Positions 31,753 to 43,075 of a stretch of DNA of 64,000 bases are shown here, in pieces. Position 1 is the stretch's first letter; every line of letters starts with the position of its first letter. The position numbers and the translations under genes were made by a program. This DNA comes from an uncultured Oceanospirillales bacterium (lineage in GTDB: Bacteria > Pseudomonadota > Gammaproteobacteria > Pseudomonadales > Endozoicomonadaceae): NCBI GenBank assembly GCA_947040555.1, contig CAMRBW010000001.1, forward strand, positions 1 to 64,000. Direction: 5' to 3'. Below the pieces are notes generated by a model that had not been told where the DNA came from, did not search any database, and saw only the letters and a program-made list of their open reading frames with translations.

Positions 31753-33276
31753 ATGAGTGAAATAATTTCCACCGTTAATGGTGTGATTTGGGGGGATCTT
31801 CTGGTTTATCTCCTGCTGGGTGCGGGCTTGTACTTCACGGTTGCCAGCCGGTTTGTCCAGTTCCGTCGCTTCGGTTTTTCCATAAAAACCATGTTGAACA
31901 GTCGCTCCACAAGCGAAGATCATCACATCTCGTCTTTTCAGGCCTTCTGTACCAGTTTGGCAGCCCGCGTTGGCACCGGTAACCTGGCTGGTGTGGCCGT
32001 TGCGGTGTACACCGGCGGTCCCGGTGCGGTGTTCTGGATGTGGATGATTGCCCTGCTGGGTATGTCCACAAGCTTTGTAGAGAACTCTCTTGCCCAGATC
32101 TACAAATCCAATAACCACGACGGCACCTATTGTGGCGGCCCGGCGTACTACATCGAAAAAGCTCTGGGTATGCGCTGGTTGGGCATTGCCTTCTCCGTCT
32201 CTCTGATTGTTGCCTTTGGCTTCGCCTTTAACAGCGTACAGTCCAACTCTATCGCTGCCGCTCTGGCGACCTATAACCTGCCGCCCCTGGGAATTGGTGT
32301 GGTTCTGGCCGCCTTGACCGCCATGATCATCTTCGGTGGTATCCGCTCCATCTCCCGCTTTGCCGAGATGGTGGTGCCGGCTATGGCTCTGCTCTACCTG
32401 GCCGTCGCCCTTGTGGTAGTGGCAATGAACGTGACGGAACTGCCTGCCGTGTTCGCCCTGATTTTCAAAAGCGCGTTCGGTCTGGAAAGTGCTGTTGGCG
32501 GCAGCGCCGGTTATCTGGTTGGTCAGGCGATCCAGCAGGGTGTGACCCGTGGTCTGTTCTCCAATGAAGCGGGTATGGGTAGTGGCCCCAACGCTGCAGC
32601 CACAGCAACGCCGGTTCCTCACCATCCGGCCACTCAGGGTCTGTTGGGCATGATTGGTGTGTTTGTGGATACTATCGTGATCTGTACCGCAACCGCGGCC
32701 ATCATTCTGGTATCCGGCCAGCTTGAACCCGGCAGTGGCGTGACCGGTATCAACCTGACCCAGGCTGCGCTGAGTAGTCAGATTGGCTCCGTCGGTCATC
32801 ACCTGATTGCCGTGGCCATCTTCCTGTTTGCCTTCACCTCCCTGATCGCAAACTACTACTATGGCGAATCCAACCTGCGTTTTATCTGTGATAAAAAACC
32901 GGTAATCATGGCGTTCCGTGTACTGGTGCTGGGCACGGTGGTCTGGGGTGCGGTTGGCGAGCTGCCGCTGGTCTGGGCTTTTGCGGATATGGCCATGGGC
33001 ATTATGGCGCTGATCAACCTGGGGGCGATTCTCTTTCTGGCCCGCCATGTATTCCCGGTTTTGAAGGATTTTGACGACCAGCTAAACGCAGGTCTTCAGC
33101 CCGAATTTAATCGCAAGAAGTTCCCGTTTCTGGATAAAACCATGGATCAGGATGTTTGGGACAATGAAGAGTTGGATAGCTGTCGTAAGCTGGATCAGGG
33201 TTACAACTGTATCTGCAGCAACTGCAATCCCAAAGAAGAATGGTCAGACTGTCCTGAGGATCATTCGATGCCATAA
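31753..33276 (+). CDS. Alanine/glycine:cation symporter family protein (AGCS)
   Basis: RVGTGNLAGVAVAVYTGGPGAVFWMWMIALLGMSTSFVENSLAQIYK; start at MSEIISTVNGVIWGDLLVYLLLGAG. Confidence 0.93.
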   Translation: MSEIISTVNGVIWGDLLVYLLLGAGLYFTVASRFVQFRRFGFSIKTMLNSRSTSEDHHISSFQAFCTSLAARVGTGNLAGVAVAVYTGGPGAVFWMWMIALLGMSTSFVENSLAQIYKSNNHDGTYCGGPAYYIEKALGMRWLGIAFSVSLIVAFGFAFNSVQSNSIAAALATYNLPPLGIGVVLAALTAMIIFGGIRSISRFAEMVVPAMALLYLAVALVVVAMNVTELPAVFALIFKSAFGLESAVGGSAGYLVGQAIQQGVTRGLFSNEAGMGSGPNAAATATPVPHHPATQGLLGMIGVFVDTIVICTATAAIILVSGQLEPGSGVTGINLTQAALSSQIGSVGHHLIAVAIFLFAFTSLIANYYYGESNLRFICDKKPVIMAFRVLVLGTVVWGAVGELPLVWAFADMAMGIMALINLGAILFLARHVFPVLKDFDDQLNAGLQPEFNRKKFPFLDKTMDQDVWDNEELDSCRKLDQGYNCICSNCNPKEEWSDCPEDHSMP

Positions 33277-33434
33277 CAGAAGAAGTAACCCCTGCACATC
33301 TCTGTAACCTTCGTGACTGCGCCTCGATTTTGTGGGGTGCAGTCTTTAGAACTCGCCTGGTATTTGAGTCTGGAGAGCTATGGGATGGTCGTTGGATTTT
33401 TACACTTTTGTCTTATGCGCTGACAAACATGTAA

Positions 33435-34235
33435 GTGCACCGGACTGGAAGTTGGCTTGAGAGATTAAACTATATATACGAAGACGTAGCTATCAATGAG
33501 CGCAACAATGATGTAGATACGGCCTTCTCAGTAATTGTCGACGAACTTGAAGAGTATAATTCTCATTCAGAAAATCCTGACGAAATGGTTAATATTCCTG
33601 CTTGTGAAACACCTTGCAGAAATCGGGAAATATTGGATATTCTTTCTAAAACCTTCCTGCAGTTGCATGCTAAGGGAGCCAACATAATTAATTTTTTTGA
33701 AGGAAACAATTTTGCTGGTTCTTCCATATCGAATCTTTTATTGTGGTCGGCAGTCAATAGAGATGATTACCCTGCCCACAGATTAGAAAGCTATCAGAAG
33801 TACGAGTTCGACTGCCTGATGTCAGAACACAAAATGCACATGAAGTCCTATAGTTCTGTCGGATTCGACTTGATTTACTACCTGATGACTAAAACGACCA
33901 GTGCGATAATCATCAGGTTGGTGCCAGATCTGAAGGATAGAACTAAAAAACATAACTGGAGTTATCATGCTCTGACCGTTGCAGGGATTGATCTTGACAA
34001 AGATCAAAGGACACTATGGGTGTCTGACCCTGCTGATACGCCGACAGGGTATGGAGTAGGGCATGACTATCTGGAAGGAAGTGAACTACCTGTAGGACAA
34101 AGCTATTACACCCCTCTCAAATTAGAAGATAATGGTCGTACAGTTAAGACGGGCATCTACAAAGGGGCGAAAATTGAATTCATATGTACGTGGGATATAG
34201 ATGCCCCTTATGCTGTTTTCTTTTATGGTCAATGA
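33435..34235 (+). CDS. Hypothetical accessory protein; possible degenerate papain-fold (IdeS/Mac-like) protein
   Basis: 266 aa; NNFAGSSISNLLLW resembles CWAASASNVINWW with Cys missing; HALTVAGIDLDKDQRTLWVSDPAD resembles the catalytic His/Asp region. Confidence 0.4.
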   Translation: MHRTGSWLERLNYIYEDVAINERNNDVDTAFSVIVDELEEYNSHSENPDEMVNIPACETPCRNREILDILSKTFLQLHAKGANIINFFEGNNFAGSSISNLLLWSAVNRDDYPAHRLESYQKYEFDCLMSEHKMHMKSYSSVGFDLIYYLMTKTTSAIIIRLVPDLKDRTKKHNWSYHALTVAGIDLDKDQRTLWVSDPADTPTGYGVGHDYLEGSELPVGQSYYTPLKLEDNGRTVKTGIYKGAKIEFICTWDIDAPYAVFFYGQ

Positions 34236-34369
34236 TTAGATTCAAACAATCATTGCACATAGTAAGTGAAAGTTAGGTGAAAGCCTTATACAGGCGGAAT
34301 TTTCGTCCAACGTTCCCCCTCTTGGCTGGAGATACATTGTTCCAGCTGTATGTGTGTATCGCATGTGGG

Positions 34370-35203
34370 CTAAACCTCCGAAACAAACTCAAAGGTATCT
34401 CCCAGAAAGTGTGAGCGACTGTACTCGACAGGGGTGTTGTCTGCCAGCAGACCGCGACGCTCCATAACAATAACGGGAATCCCCGCCTCGATATTCAGGT
34501 AGTCGGCGTAGCTCTCTTCAAGAGCCACTGCGCGAAGCTTTTGCACGGCCTTGACCGGACGGCAGCCTGCACGAGCCAAAGCTTCGTAAAGGGAGCCTGT
34601 GATTTCAAACGGGTTGTCCAGAAAACGACGGGGGACGACTGCATACTCCAGTGCCACCGGTTTTTCGTCCGCCATACGCACCCGGAACATACGCACAACC
34701 TCGGCACCGGGTGAGAGCTCCAGTCTGGTTTGCTCTTCACGATTAGCCAGCCCGATGCCTCGCTCAATCCAGAGTGAGTGCGGGTGTTTAGCGACTGACT
34801 CAATCACTTCCGAAAAACTGTTGAGACGGTCGAGTTTGTGAACCATTCTTTCCGCAATAAAAGTACCGGCTCCCTGACGTTGAACGAGCATACCTCCTGT
34901 AACCAGTTCGCTGATAGCGCGTTTCACGGTGACCCGGGAGACTTTCATGTACTGGGCGATTTCCCGCTCAGCCGGCAGGGCAGAGCCACGTTCCAGTATG
35001 CCGCTATCGATAGCCTGCTGGATAAGGCTTTGCAGTTGCAGGTAAAGAGGAGTGGCACTGTCTTTCAGTGAGTCTGGTTCACCGAAGATGCGGGCAACAA
35101 GCGTATTTTGAGAGCTACCGCTGGTGCCGACTGTCTGGCTTTCGGACAAGTCCGCAGCATTTATTTCTGCTGAAAGGGCTGTGGGGGCGAAGGTCGTGAC
35201 CAT
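34370..35203 (-). CDS. GntR-family regulator with UTRA domain (HutC-like)
   Basis: PLYLQLQSLIQQAIDSGILERGSALPAEREIAQYMKVSRVTVKRAISELVTGGMLVQRQGAGTFIA; UTRA C-terminal ending EYSRSHFLGDTFEFVSEV. Confidence 0.93.
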   Translation of the reverse strand: MVTTFAPTALSAEINAADLSESQTVGTSGSSQNTLVARIFGEPDSLKDSATPLYLQLQSLIQQAIDSGILERGSALPAEREIAQYMKVSRVTVKRAISELVTGGMLVQRQGAGTFIAERMVHKLDRLNSFSEVIESVAKHPHSLWIERGIGLANREEQTRLELSPGAEVVRMFRVRMADEKPVALEYAVVPRRFLDNPFEITGSLYEALARAGCRPVKAVQKLRAVALEESYADYLNIEAGIPVIVMERRGLLADNTPVEYSRSHFLGDTFEFVSEV

Positions 35204-35443
35204 GGGCTCGTACTACTGCTATTTATAATAAAACGACATCTGACGTATCAGACTTGTCTATTCTGGTTGTCTGTTTCTATCCTCACAGGTTAATGCTGTC
35301 AGGCTGGAAAGGATAATACCAATTTAGCGAGTTTTTTCCTCTGTTATACAAAAAACGGCGCAATCAAAGCGTTTTTTTTTGATATTTGTCAATTGGAATG
35401 GTGGGAAGTGGGATGGTTTTAGTGCACGAATGCAGCAATATAG

Positions 35444-36802
<1,359 letters not shown>

Positions 36803-36821
36803 TCTGAATTTGGCATAACCG

Positions 36822-36862
36822 CAAAAACCGTCGCATTCTCCGAATGTGGCGGTTTTTCGTAT
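36822..36862 (+). terminator. eno intrinsic terminator
   Basis: aaaaccgtcgcattctccgaatgtggcggtttttcg. Confidence 0.75.
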
Positions 36863-36911
36863 TTGTCGACTGATTGAATAAAAATCAATCTATATACAAG
36901 TAGTCGTATGA

Positions 36912-38486
36912 TCAGGGCTTTTTACCACTGTTATGTATCTTGAGTTCATGCGCTTTTTGATTGCCGGATGACGCAAAGGATTTTGTACATGAATTGCACT
37001 TATAAGGCTTTGGGTTCGTGTGTATACGCTCGTGTCTTTCCATATGAGTTCGCTTTTTAAAATCTTTACTACAGTATTTACATTGAAAAGGTCTTTCTTT
37101 AGCGTGAGTACGCTCGTGTCCTGATCTTTGAGATGCTGAAATAAATATTTTTTCGCATTGTTTGCACTTATAAGGCTTTTCTCCTGTGTGTGTTCGCTCA
37201 TGTATTTTTTTTTCGGATGATTGACTGTACCGCTTTGTACAGTAACTACATTGGTAATCTTTTTCGGTTACATGAAGTTTTTCATGACGCAATTTCTGAC
37301 TTTTGATTCTAAACGATTTTGGGCAGTACTGGCATTTGTAATCTCTTTGTTTGGTATGCGTTTTGATGTGTAAGTCTAGTTTTTGGGACTCGCTGAATTT
37401 CTTATTGCACATATGGCAGGGGTATGATTTAGGTTCATGTGTGTTTTTGATGTGTATTTTTATATAATTTTCTGAAGCAAAATATTTATCGCATTTCGGG
37501 CATTTAAGATCTTTCTGTGCAGTGTGTGTTTTAACGTGACGGTTTCGCGAACCGGGAAATTTAAAAAATTTATCGCACACAGAACACTGGTATTTTGGCT
37601 TGCTATTATGTATAGAACGTATGTGCTGTTCTATATAATTAGAAGTCAATACCTTGTTGCAAAAGATGCAGGCAATATAAGAAGAAGGACGCTCGTGTTC
37701 TTTCATGAGATGGCTAGAAAGGAGATTCTTCTTAATAGATATGTTGCAGACAGGGCAGACATTATCTTTCTCTCCTCTCTCTACTACACTCTCACAGTCT
37801 TTTTTTACATAAGAGTAGTTACTTTCCGTGATATCCTGACGAAGTAAGGTACTTTTTTTATATTTAATTAAAATTTCTTCACCTTTTGAGATTGCTCTTG
37901 TTGCTTTCAAAAATACTCCCCAGGCCTCAGGGTTGGGCTCTAGAATTGCGTTATTTTTCTTGAAGTGGTTGATAAAACTGCCGCCGCCAGCTCCTTGTAT
38001 AGGCTCTTTGATGCCAGCAATGGCGAGATTCGAATTAATGCCACAAAAGTGGGATGTTAGATCTTTGTTTGCTTGAATAAATTTGTTTCGTTCTTGGCCA
38101 ATATTAGTGTGGACTATCTCTCCATGATACCAAGTAAAAGTTGCGTCTTTTGAAATATTTTTTTCGGTGTAAAGCCCTCGACGAGCAGATTTAATTCCAC
38201 TTTTTTTCACCACTAAGCCGTTTCCTATAGTCATAAATGTATGCAGTAGAGGATGTCCTTTGCTGAAATAGTTGTATGGGTGACTGGGGTATGCAAAATG
38301 TTTTTCCGGGTTATTGGACGCTTTACGATATCGCCGTATTGCTTGTTTTTGACTAAATTCTGGATCGTTTGGTTCTTTTGAAGAGACCCTTTTGTTACAT
38401 TTTTTGATTGTTGACTTGCCAGTATTAGAATCATGCTGTTGTTGTAATTGTTTCGCATTAATTCTTTGAGATCTCCGTACTGTCAT
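36912..38486 (-). CDS. SET-domain protein with about ten C2H2 zinc fingers (PRDM-like architecture)
   Basis: SET-like SGIKSARRGLYTEKNISKDATFTWYHGEIV...GGSFINHFKKNNAILEP...LKATRAISKGEEILIKY, followed by C-x2-C-x12-H-x3/4-H units including HERTHTGEKPYKCKQC. Confidence 0.85.
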   Translation of the reverse strand: MTVRRSQRINAKQLQQQHDSNTGKSTIKKCNKRVSSKEPNDPEFSQKQAIRRYRKASNNPEKHFAYPSHPYNYFSKGHPLLHTFMTIGNGLVVKKSGIKSARRGLYTEKNISKDATFTWYHGEIVHTNIGQERNKFIQANKDLTSHFCGINSNLAIAGIKEPIQGAGGGSFINHFKKNNAILEPNPEAWGVFLKATRAISKGEEILIKYKKSTLLRQDITESNYSYVKKDCESVVERGEKDNVCPVCNISIKKNLLSSHLMKEHERPSSYIACIFCNKVLTSNYIEQHIRSIHNSKPKYQCSVCDKFFKFPGSRNRHVKTHTAQKDLKCPKCDKYFASENYIKIHIKNTHEPKSYPCHMCNKKFSESQKLDLHIKTHTKQRDYKCQYCPKSFRIKSQKLRHEKLHVTEKDYQCSYCTKRYSQSSEKKIHERTHTGEKPYKCKQCEKIFISASQRSGHERTHAKERPFQCKYCSKDFKKRTHMERHERIHTNPKPYKCNSCTKSFASSGNQKAHELKIHNSGKKP

Positions 38487-38607
38487 TTATATTTTCCTCT
38501 TAGTCGAAGGTTTTGATGTCGTCTATTTGCAATGGACATTTAATATGTAAAGAAGTTCAGTATCACTGCGCTATATTTTGTTTGTTGCCACAACCTGTTT
38601 GTTATCA

Positions 38608-38697
38608 CTGCTTGCCGTGGCATCGCTGAGATTCAACTAATCTGAACTAGCGTAACCACAAAAAGCCGTGACATCTGTGGGTGTCACGGCTTTGTTT
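38608..38697 (+). pseudogene. Displaced copy of eno 3' end plus intrinsic terminator
   Basis: ctgcttgccgtggcatcgctgagattcaactaatctgaac-tagcgtaaccacaaaaagccgtgaca...tgtcacggctttg versus eno 36771-36860. Confidence 0.9.
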
Positions 38698-38727
38698 TAT
38701 TGTGCTTTCTTGTTTCATTCCCTCGAT

Positions 38728-39405
38728 CTACTTGTTGTTACGCAAATCCTGAATACGATTTTCAAGTATCTTTAATCCGATTATTATGCGCTTTTGTTGA
38801 TAGGGAATCATGGTTTTGATAATTTTCTCCGTGATTAGCTTCGCCTGCCCCGGCTGCTTGCTGATCATATTCAGCCGACCGGCAAAGCGTCGTCTGAGCT
38901 GTATGCGCTGGACAAGTGGTAGAGCCGCTTTAGTTTTGGGGGCGTGTAAATGGTTCCATACCTTTATCAGCTCGCTGACAGTTTTGGTTTTATTCAGGGT
39001 TTGGTTGAGCCCTGATTGGGTCAGTGGCAGAGAGGGCTGTTCTTTTTTTGGTGAACGTCCCGGCTTATGGGTAGGAACATCAGGTGCTTGGTTAAGCTGC
39101 CTTAACAGATTCTCATCCTGTAGTTTTTCCAGGTTGGCAGGCTCGAAATTGATGACTTTTTGTTTTTGTGGACGTGGCAGCTGAGTTCTGATGGTCGAAG
39201 GGGGCATAACTTTGACAGATTGAAAGCTCTGGAGCGGTTTCTGGCTGGTTGAGTATGATTTTTTGAGATTGCCCAGAAAGCGTAATCCCTGCGTGATAAA
39301 TACTTTTCTGCCTTTGTGGCTGAGGATATTGGCAGTCTTGGAAAGAGCGATGAGTTTGGCGGTTTGGGGGATCCGGAATCTCGATAGGGGATTGGATTTG
39401 TCCAT
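38728..39405 (-). CDS. Hypothetical basic protein
   Basis: 225 aa, Lys/Gln/Pro rich, no signal peptide. Confidence 0.5.
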   Translation of the reverse strand: MDKSNPLSRFRIPQTAKLIALSKTANILSHKGRKVFITQGLRFLGNLKKSYSTSQKPLQSFQSVKVMPPSTIRTQLPRPQKQKVINFEPANLEKLQDENLLRQLNQAPDVPTHKPGRSPKKEQPSLPLTQSGLNQTLNKTKTVSELIKVWNHLHAPKTKAALPLVQRIQLRRRFAGRLNMISKQPGQAKLITEKIIKTMIPYQQKRIIIGLKILENRIQDLRNNK

Positions 39406-39748
39406 TTTTTTATCATCCTGATGAAAGTGGGTGTCCTACTCATAAATGTAAGCCATTTTCCGGAAGACACCGGCGATACATACCGGATGAAAAGGTTGGG
39501 TATAGTGATTTGTTGGTATCAGGGTTGATACGAGTCAATAGTTTTTTGTGTACCAATGTAATACCATTTGCGTCGTTTTATAGAAGAACCGCATTGCGGT
39601 GATGCTGCAGATCCGAACTACACTGTGGGGTCTGAAAGACTGTATCGGATTGATTCTGCACGAAAAGAATCGATCGGAGTTTTGTATCGGGACCTTTGCC
39701 GATTGCGCGGTTCCGGAAATTGACTAACTGGATAGTGAGAGCTCGAAA

Positions 39749-40759
39749 ATGATCCGTATTGCTATTAACGGTTATGGACGTATCGGTCGTAACGTTCTGC
39801 GCGCCCTGTACGAGAGTGGCCGTACTAACGAGTTCAAGATCGTTGCCATCAACGATCTGGGCGACGCCAAGATCAACACTCACCTGACCAAGTACGACAC
39901 CGTTCATGGTCGTTTCAACGCTGAAGTTGAGTGTGGCGAAGGCGCCATGTTCGTAAACGGCGACGAAATCAAGGTTCTGTCCCAGCGTAACCCCGCTGAC
40001 CTGCCATGGGCTGAGCTGAACGTTGACGTAGTGTTTGAGTGCACCGGTATCTTCCGTTCCAAGGAAAAGTGTCAGTCTCACCTGACCGCTGGCGCCAAGA
40101 AAGTGATCATCTCTGCTCCAGGCGAGAAGGACATCGACGGCACCGTGGTATTCGGTGTGAACGAAAGCATCCTGACTGCTGACATGACCGTTATCTCCAA
40201 CGCGTCTTGCACCACCAACTGTCTGGCACCTATCGCCAAGCCTCTGAACGAAGCTCTGGGCATCGTGTCTGGCGTGATGACTACCATCCACGCTTACACC
40301 AACGACCAGGTTCTGACTGACGTATACCATTCTGACCTGTACCGTGCCCGTGCTGCGGCTCTGAACATGATCCCAACCCAGACTGGCGCTGCTGCCGCTG
40401 TAGGCCTGGTTGTACCTGAGCTGAAAGGCAAGTTCGACGGTATGGCTGTTCGCGTTCCTACTGCCAACGTTTCTCTGGTTGACCTGAGCTTCATCGCTAA
40501 CCGTGACACCACGGCTGAAGAAGTGAATGAAATCATTGTTAAGGCGGCGGCTTCCAGCGAAGCTATGAAGACAGTTCTGTCTATCAACACTCAGCCTCTG
40601 GTTTCCTCCGACTTCAACCACAGCACCTTCTCCTCCAACTTCGACGCTACTCAGACTCGCGTACAGGGTCGTCTGGTTAAAGTGATGAGCTGGTACGACA
40701 ACGAGTGGGGCTTCTCCAACCGTATGTTGGACACCGCCAAGGCACTGATGAACGCCTGA
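39749..40759 (+). CDS. gap: Type I glyceraldehyde-3-phosphate dehydrogenase
   Basis: [59 protein letters not shown]. Confidence 0.98.
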   Translation: MIRIAINGYGRIGRNVLRALYESGRTNEFKIVAINDLGDAKINTHLTKYDTVHGRFNAEVECGEGAMFVNGDEIKVLSQRNPADLPWAELNVDVVFECTGIFRSKEKCQSHLTAGAKKVIISAPGEKDIDGTVVFGVNESILTADMTVISNASCTTNCLAPIAKPLNEALGIVSGVMTTIHAYTNDQVLTDVYHSDLYRARAAALNMIPTQTGAAAAVGLVVPELKGKFDGMAVRVPTANVSLVDLSFIANRDTTAEEVNEIIVKAAASSEAMKTVLSINTQPLVSSDFNHSTFSSNFDATQTRVQGRLVKVMSWYDNEWGFSNRMLDTAKALMNA

Positions 40760-40793
40760 TTGGTGAGTCACCACTGAATAGAGTGATGATGGG

Positions 40794-40836
40794 AGGGGAG
40801 TAAATGGGATTTCCATTTATCCCCTCTTTTTTTTGT
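40794..40836 (+). terminator. Intrinsic terminator of gap
   Basis: gaggggagtaaatgg-gattt-ccatttatcccctc then T-run. Confidence 0.85.
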
Positions 40837-40910
40837 TCCAAGACTGAAATTTTATCCAGGATCCGGTTTTAGACGAGATCAGTCTGGATGAAAAATCTGG
40901 AGCTTTAGTT

Positions 40911-42332
40911 ATGTTGAGACGTACAAAGATTGTTGCCACTCTGGGTCCGGCCAGTGAAACCCGTGAAGCACTGGAAAAGCTGATTACTGCCGGTGTAGAC
41001 GTTGTTCGTATGAACTTCTCTCACGGTGAACCTGAAGAGCATATGGCCCGTGCCGCGCTGGTCCGTGAAATTGCTGCCCAGCAGGGTCGCAACGTGGCTA
41101 TTCTGGGTGACCTGCAGGGTCCCAAGATCCGTATCGCTCGCTTCAAGGAAGGCAAGGTCAACCTGGTTCCTGGTGAGACCTTTACTCTGGATGCGGATCT
41201 GGGGCGTGACGAAGGTACGGCCCAGTCTGTCGGTATCGCTTACAAAAACCTGCCCAACGATTGCAAGATTGGCGACGTACTGTTGCTGGACGATGGTCGT
41301 CTGAGTCTGGAAGTGCTGAACATCGACGGCGTACGGCTGCGCTGCAAGGTTCTGACCGGTGGTGCCCTGTCCAACAACAAGGGTATCAACCTGCAGGGTG
41401 GCGGTCTGTCCGCTCCTGCCCTGACCGAAAAAGATAAAGAAGACATCAAGACTGCTGCCAAGATGGGCGTAGACTACCTGGCGGTCAGCTTTGTACGTTG
41501 CAAGGAAGATCTGACAGAAGCTCGCGAGCTGTTGGAAGCAGCCGGTGGCCACGCGGCCATTCTATCCAAGATCGAGCGTGCTGAAGTCGTTAACGACCTG
41601 AACAAGCTGGAAGAAGTTATCCGCGCTTCCGACGCGATCATGGTGGCCCGTGGCGACCTGGGTGTGGAAATCGGTGATGCTGAGCTGGTTGGTGTTCAGA
41701 AGTCCATGATCGCTATGGCCCGTCGTCTGAACCGTCCGGTTGTGACTGCGACCCAGATGATGGAATCCATGATCGAAAACTCCCTGCCAACCCGTGCAGA
41801 AGTGTTTGACGTGGCTAACGCTGTTCTGGACGGCACCGATGCGGTGATGCTCTCTGCGGAAACTGCAACCGGTCACTGCCCGCACGGTGTTGTGGAAGCG
41901 ATGAGCCGTATCGCCAAGGCTGCTGAACATGAGCCTGTCGCGACCATCTCCCAGCATCGCATGGATTGCGCTTTTGAGCGTACTGACGAGACCATCGCTA
42001 TGGCCGCCATGTATGCTGCCAACCACCAGGAAGGCGTGAAGGCGATCATCTGTCTGAGCAAATCTGGCCAGACTGCCCTGTGGATGTCCCGCATTAACTC
42101 CGGTCTGCCGATCTTTGCCCTGAGCCGTAAGGAAGAGACGACTCGTCGTCTGGCCCTGTACCGTGGTGTTCACTGTCTGCCCTTCCAGATCAGCAGCGAC
42201 AGCCCTGAAGTTGAGCTGAAAGCGATCGAGAAGATCATGGAAACCGGCGTTGTTAAAGCCGGCGACAAGGTTATTCTGACTCGCGGCACCAGCCACAGCG
42301 ATACCAATGTTCTGAAGATTCTGACTGTTTAA
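40911..42332 (+). CDS. pyk: Pyruvate kinase
   Basis: [94 protein letters not shown]. Confidence 0.98.
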   Translation: MLRRTKIVATLGPASETREALEKLITAGVDVVRMNFSHGEPEEHMARAALVREIAAQQGRNVAILGDLQGPKIRIARFKEGKVNLVPGETFTLDADLGRDEGTAQSVGIAYKNLPNDCKIGDVLLLDDGRLSLEVLNIDGVRLRCKVLTGGALSNNKGINLQGGGLSAPALTEKDKEDIKTAAKMGVDYLAVSFVRCKEDLTEARELLEAAGGHAAILSKIERAEVVNDLNKLEEVIRASDAIMVARGDLGVEIGDAELVGVQKSMIAMARRLNRPVVTATQMMESMIENSLPTRAEVFDVANAVLDGTDAVMLSAETATGHCPHGVVEAMSRIAKAAEHEPVATISQHRMDCAFERTDETIAMAAMYAANHQEGVKAIICLSKSGQTALWMSRINSGLPIFALSRKEETTRRLALYRGVHCLPFQISSDSPEVELKAIEKIMETGVVKAGDKVILTRGTSHSDTNVLKILTV

Positions 42333-42357
42333 TACAGCAGTTCGACTCTGATTTAAG

Positions 42358-42397
42358 AACCCACCGCCATTTTATCTGATGGTTGGTGGGTTTTTTA
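42358..42397 (+). terminator. Intrinsic terminator of pyk
   Basis: aacccaccgccattttatctgatggttggtgggttttttatg. Confidence 0.8.
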
Positions 42398-42432
42398 TGA
42401 ATTGATCAATTTTTATCCTTGGAGTCTGTTTT

Positions 42433-42660
42433 TTAGTACAGTTTGTTCAGTTTTTCATCTGTAAGCTGAGTAACACTACGGTTTGTTTTTTGGGGCTTAT
42501 TCATATAAGAAAAACTAGGAATTATGTGTTCGGTAACAACTATTCGTACACTGTCCCATAGCTTCTGTTTTTCCCTTTTTATGAACGTTTTTGTACTTTT
42601 CCACAGTTGTGGAAAAAATCCTGTAACACCACCTGAAGTATTAGTCTTATTCATAATCAT
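42433..42660 (-). CDS. Small hypothetical accessory protein
   Basis: 75 aa from MIMNKTNTSGG; RBS-like aaaggaaacg upstream of the start. Confidence 0.5.
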   Translation of the reverse strand: MIMNKTNTSGGVTGFFPQLWKSTKTFIKREKQKLWDSVRIVVTEHIIPSFSYMNKPQKTNRSVTQLTDEKLNKLY

Positions 42661-42835
42661 CGTTTCCTTTTGTGAGTTATCATCTGCGTGCTTTAAATGT
42701 ACGGGGGAAATGCTCACTTGTCCGTTAGGCATAAGTCTTATAGACGTTTATCGTATGGCAGCCTGTCGGAACCCGCTGCGGAAACTGTAAGCGGATAGTG
42801 GGACTTGATTGGATGAAGTGCTGGGTTGTGTTGCG

Positions 42836-43005
42836 GCATGGACTGCGCTTTTGAGCGTACTGACGAGACCATCGCTATGGCCGCCACGTACGCTGCCAAC
42901 CATCAGGAAGGCGTGAAGGCGATCATCTGTCTGAGTAAATCTGGCCAGACTGCCCTGTGGATGTCCCGCATTAACTCCGGTCTGCCGATCTTTGCCCTGA
43001 GCCGT
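42836..43005 (+). pseudogene. Displaced 170-bp internal fragment of pyk
   Basis: 165/170 identity to 41959-42128; five differences, four of them synonymous. Confidence 0.97.
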
Positions 43006-43035
43006 TAAGGTGAATAGAGCATCGCTGTCCGATAG

Positions 43036-43070
43036 ATTGCGTACAATCCCTGTACGCAATGACAGTTTTT
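43036..43070 (+). terminator. Intrinsic terminator after the pyk fragment
   Basis: attgcgtac-aatccct-gtacgcaat gacagttttt. Confidence 0.7.
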
Positions 43071-43075
43071 CCGTT

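Noticed and set aside
31711-33048. Antisense 445-aa ORF
   Set aside because: Shadow of the AGCS symporter on the opposite strand; composition (His/Gln/Gly rich) is typical of antisense reading.
39578-40816. Antisense 412-aa ORF over gap
   Set aside because: Shadow of the strongly codon-biased gap gene; no independent family signature.
42748-43059. 103-aa minus ORF
   Set aside because: Antisense of the displaced pyk fragment, mirroring the antisense ORF 41562..42296 over pyk.
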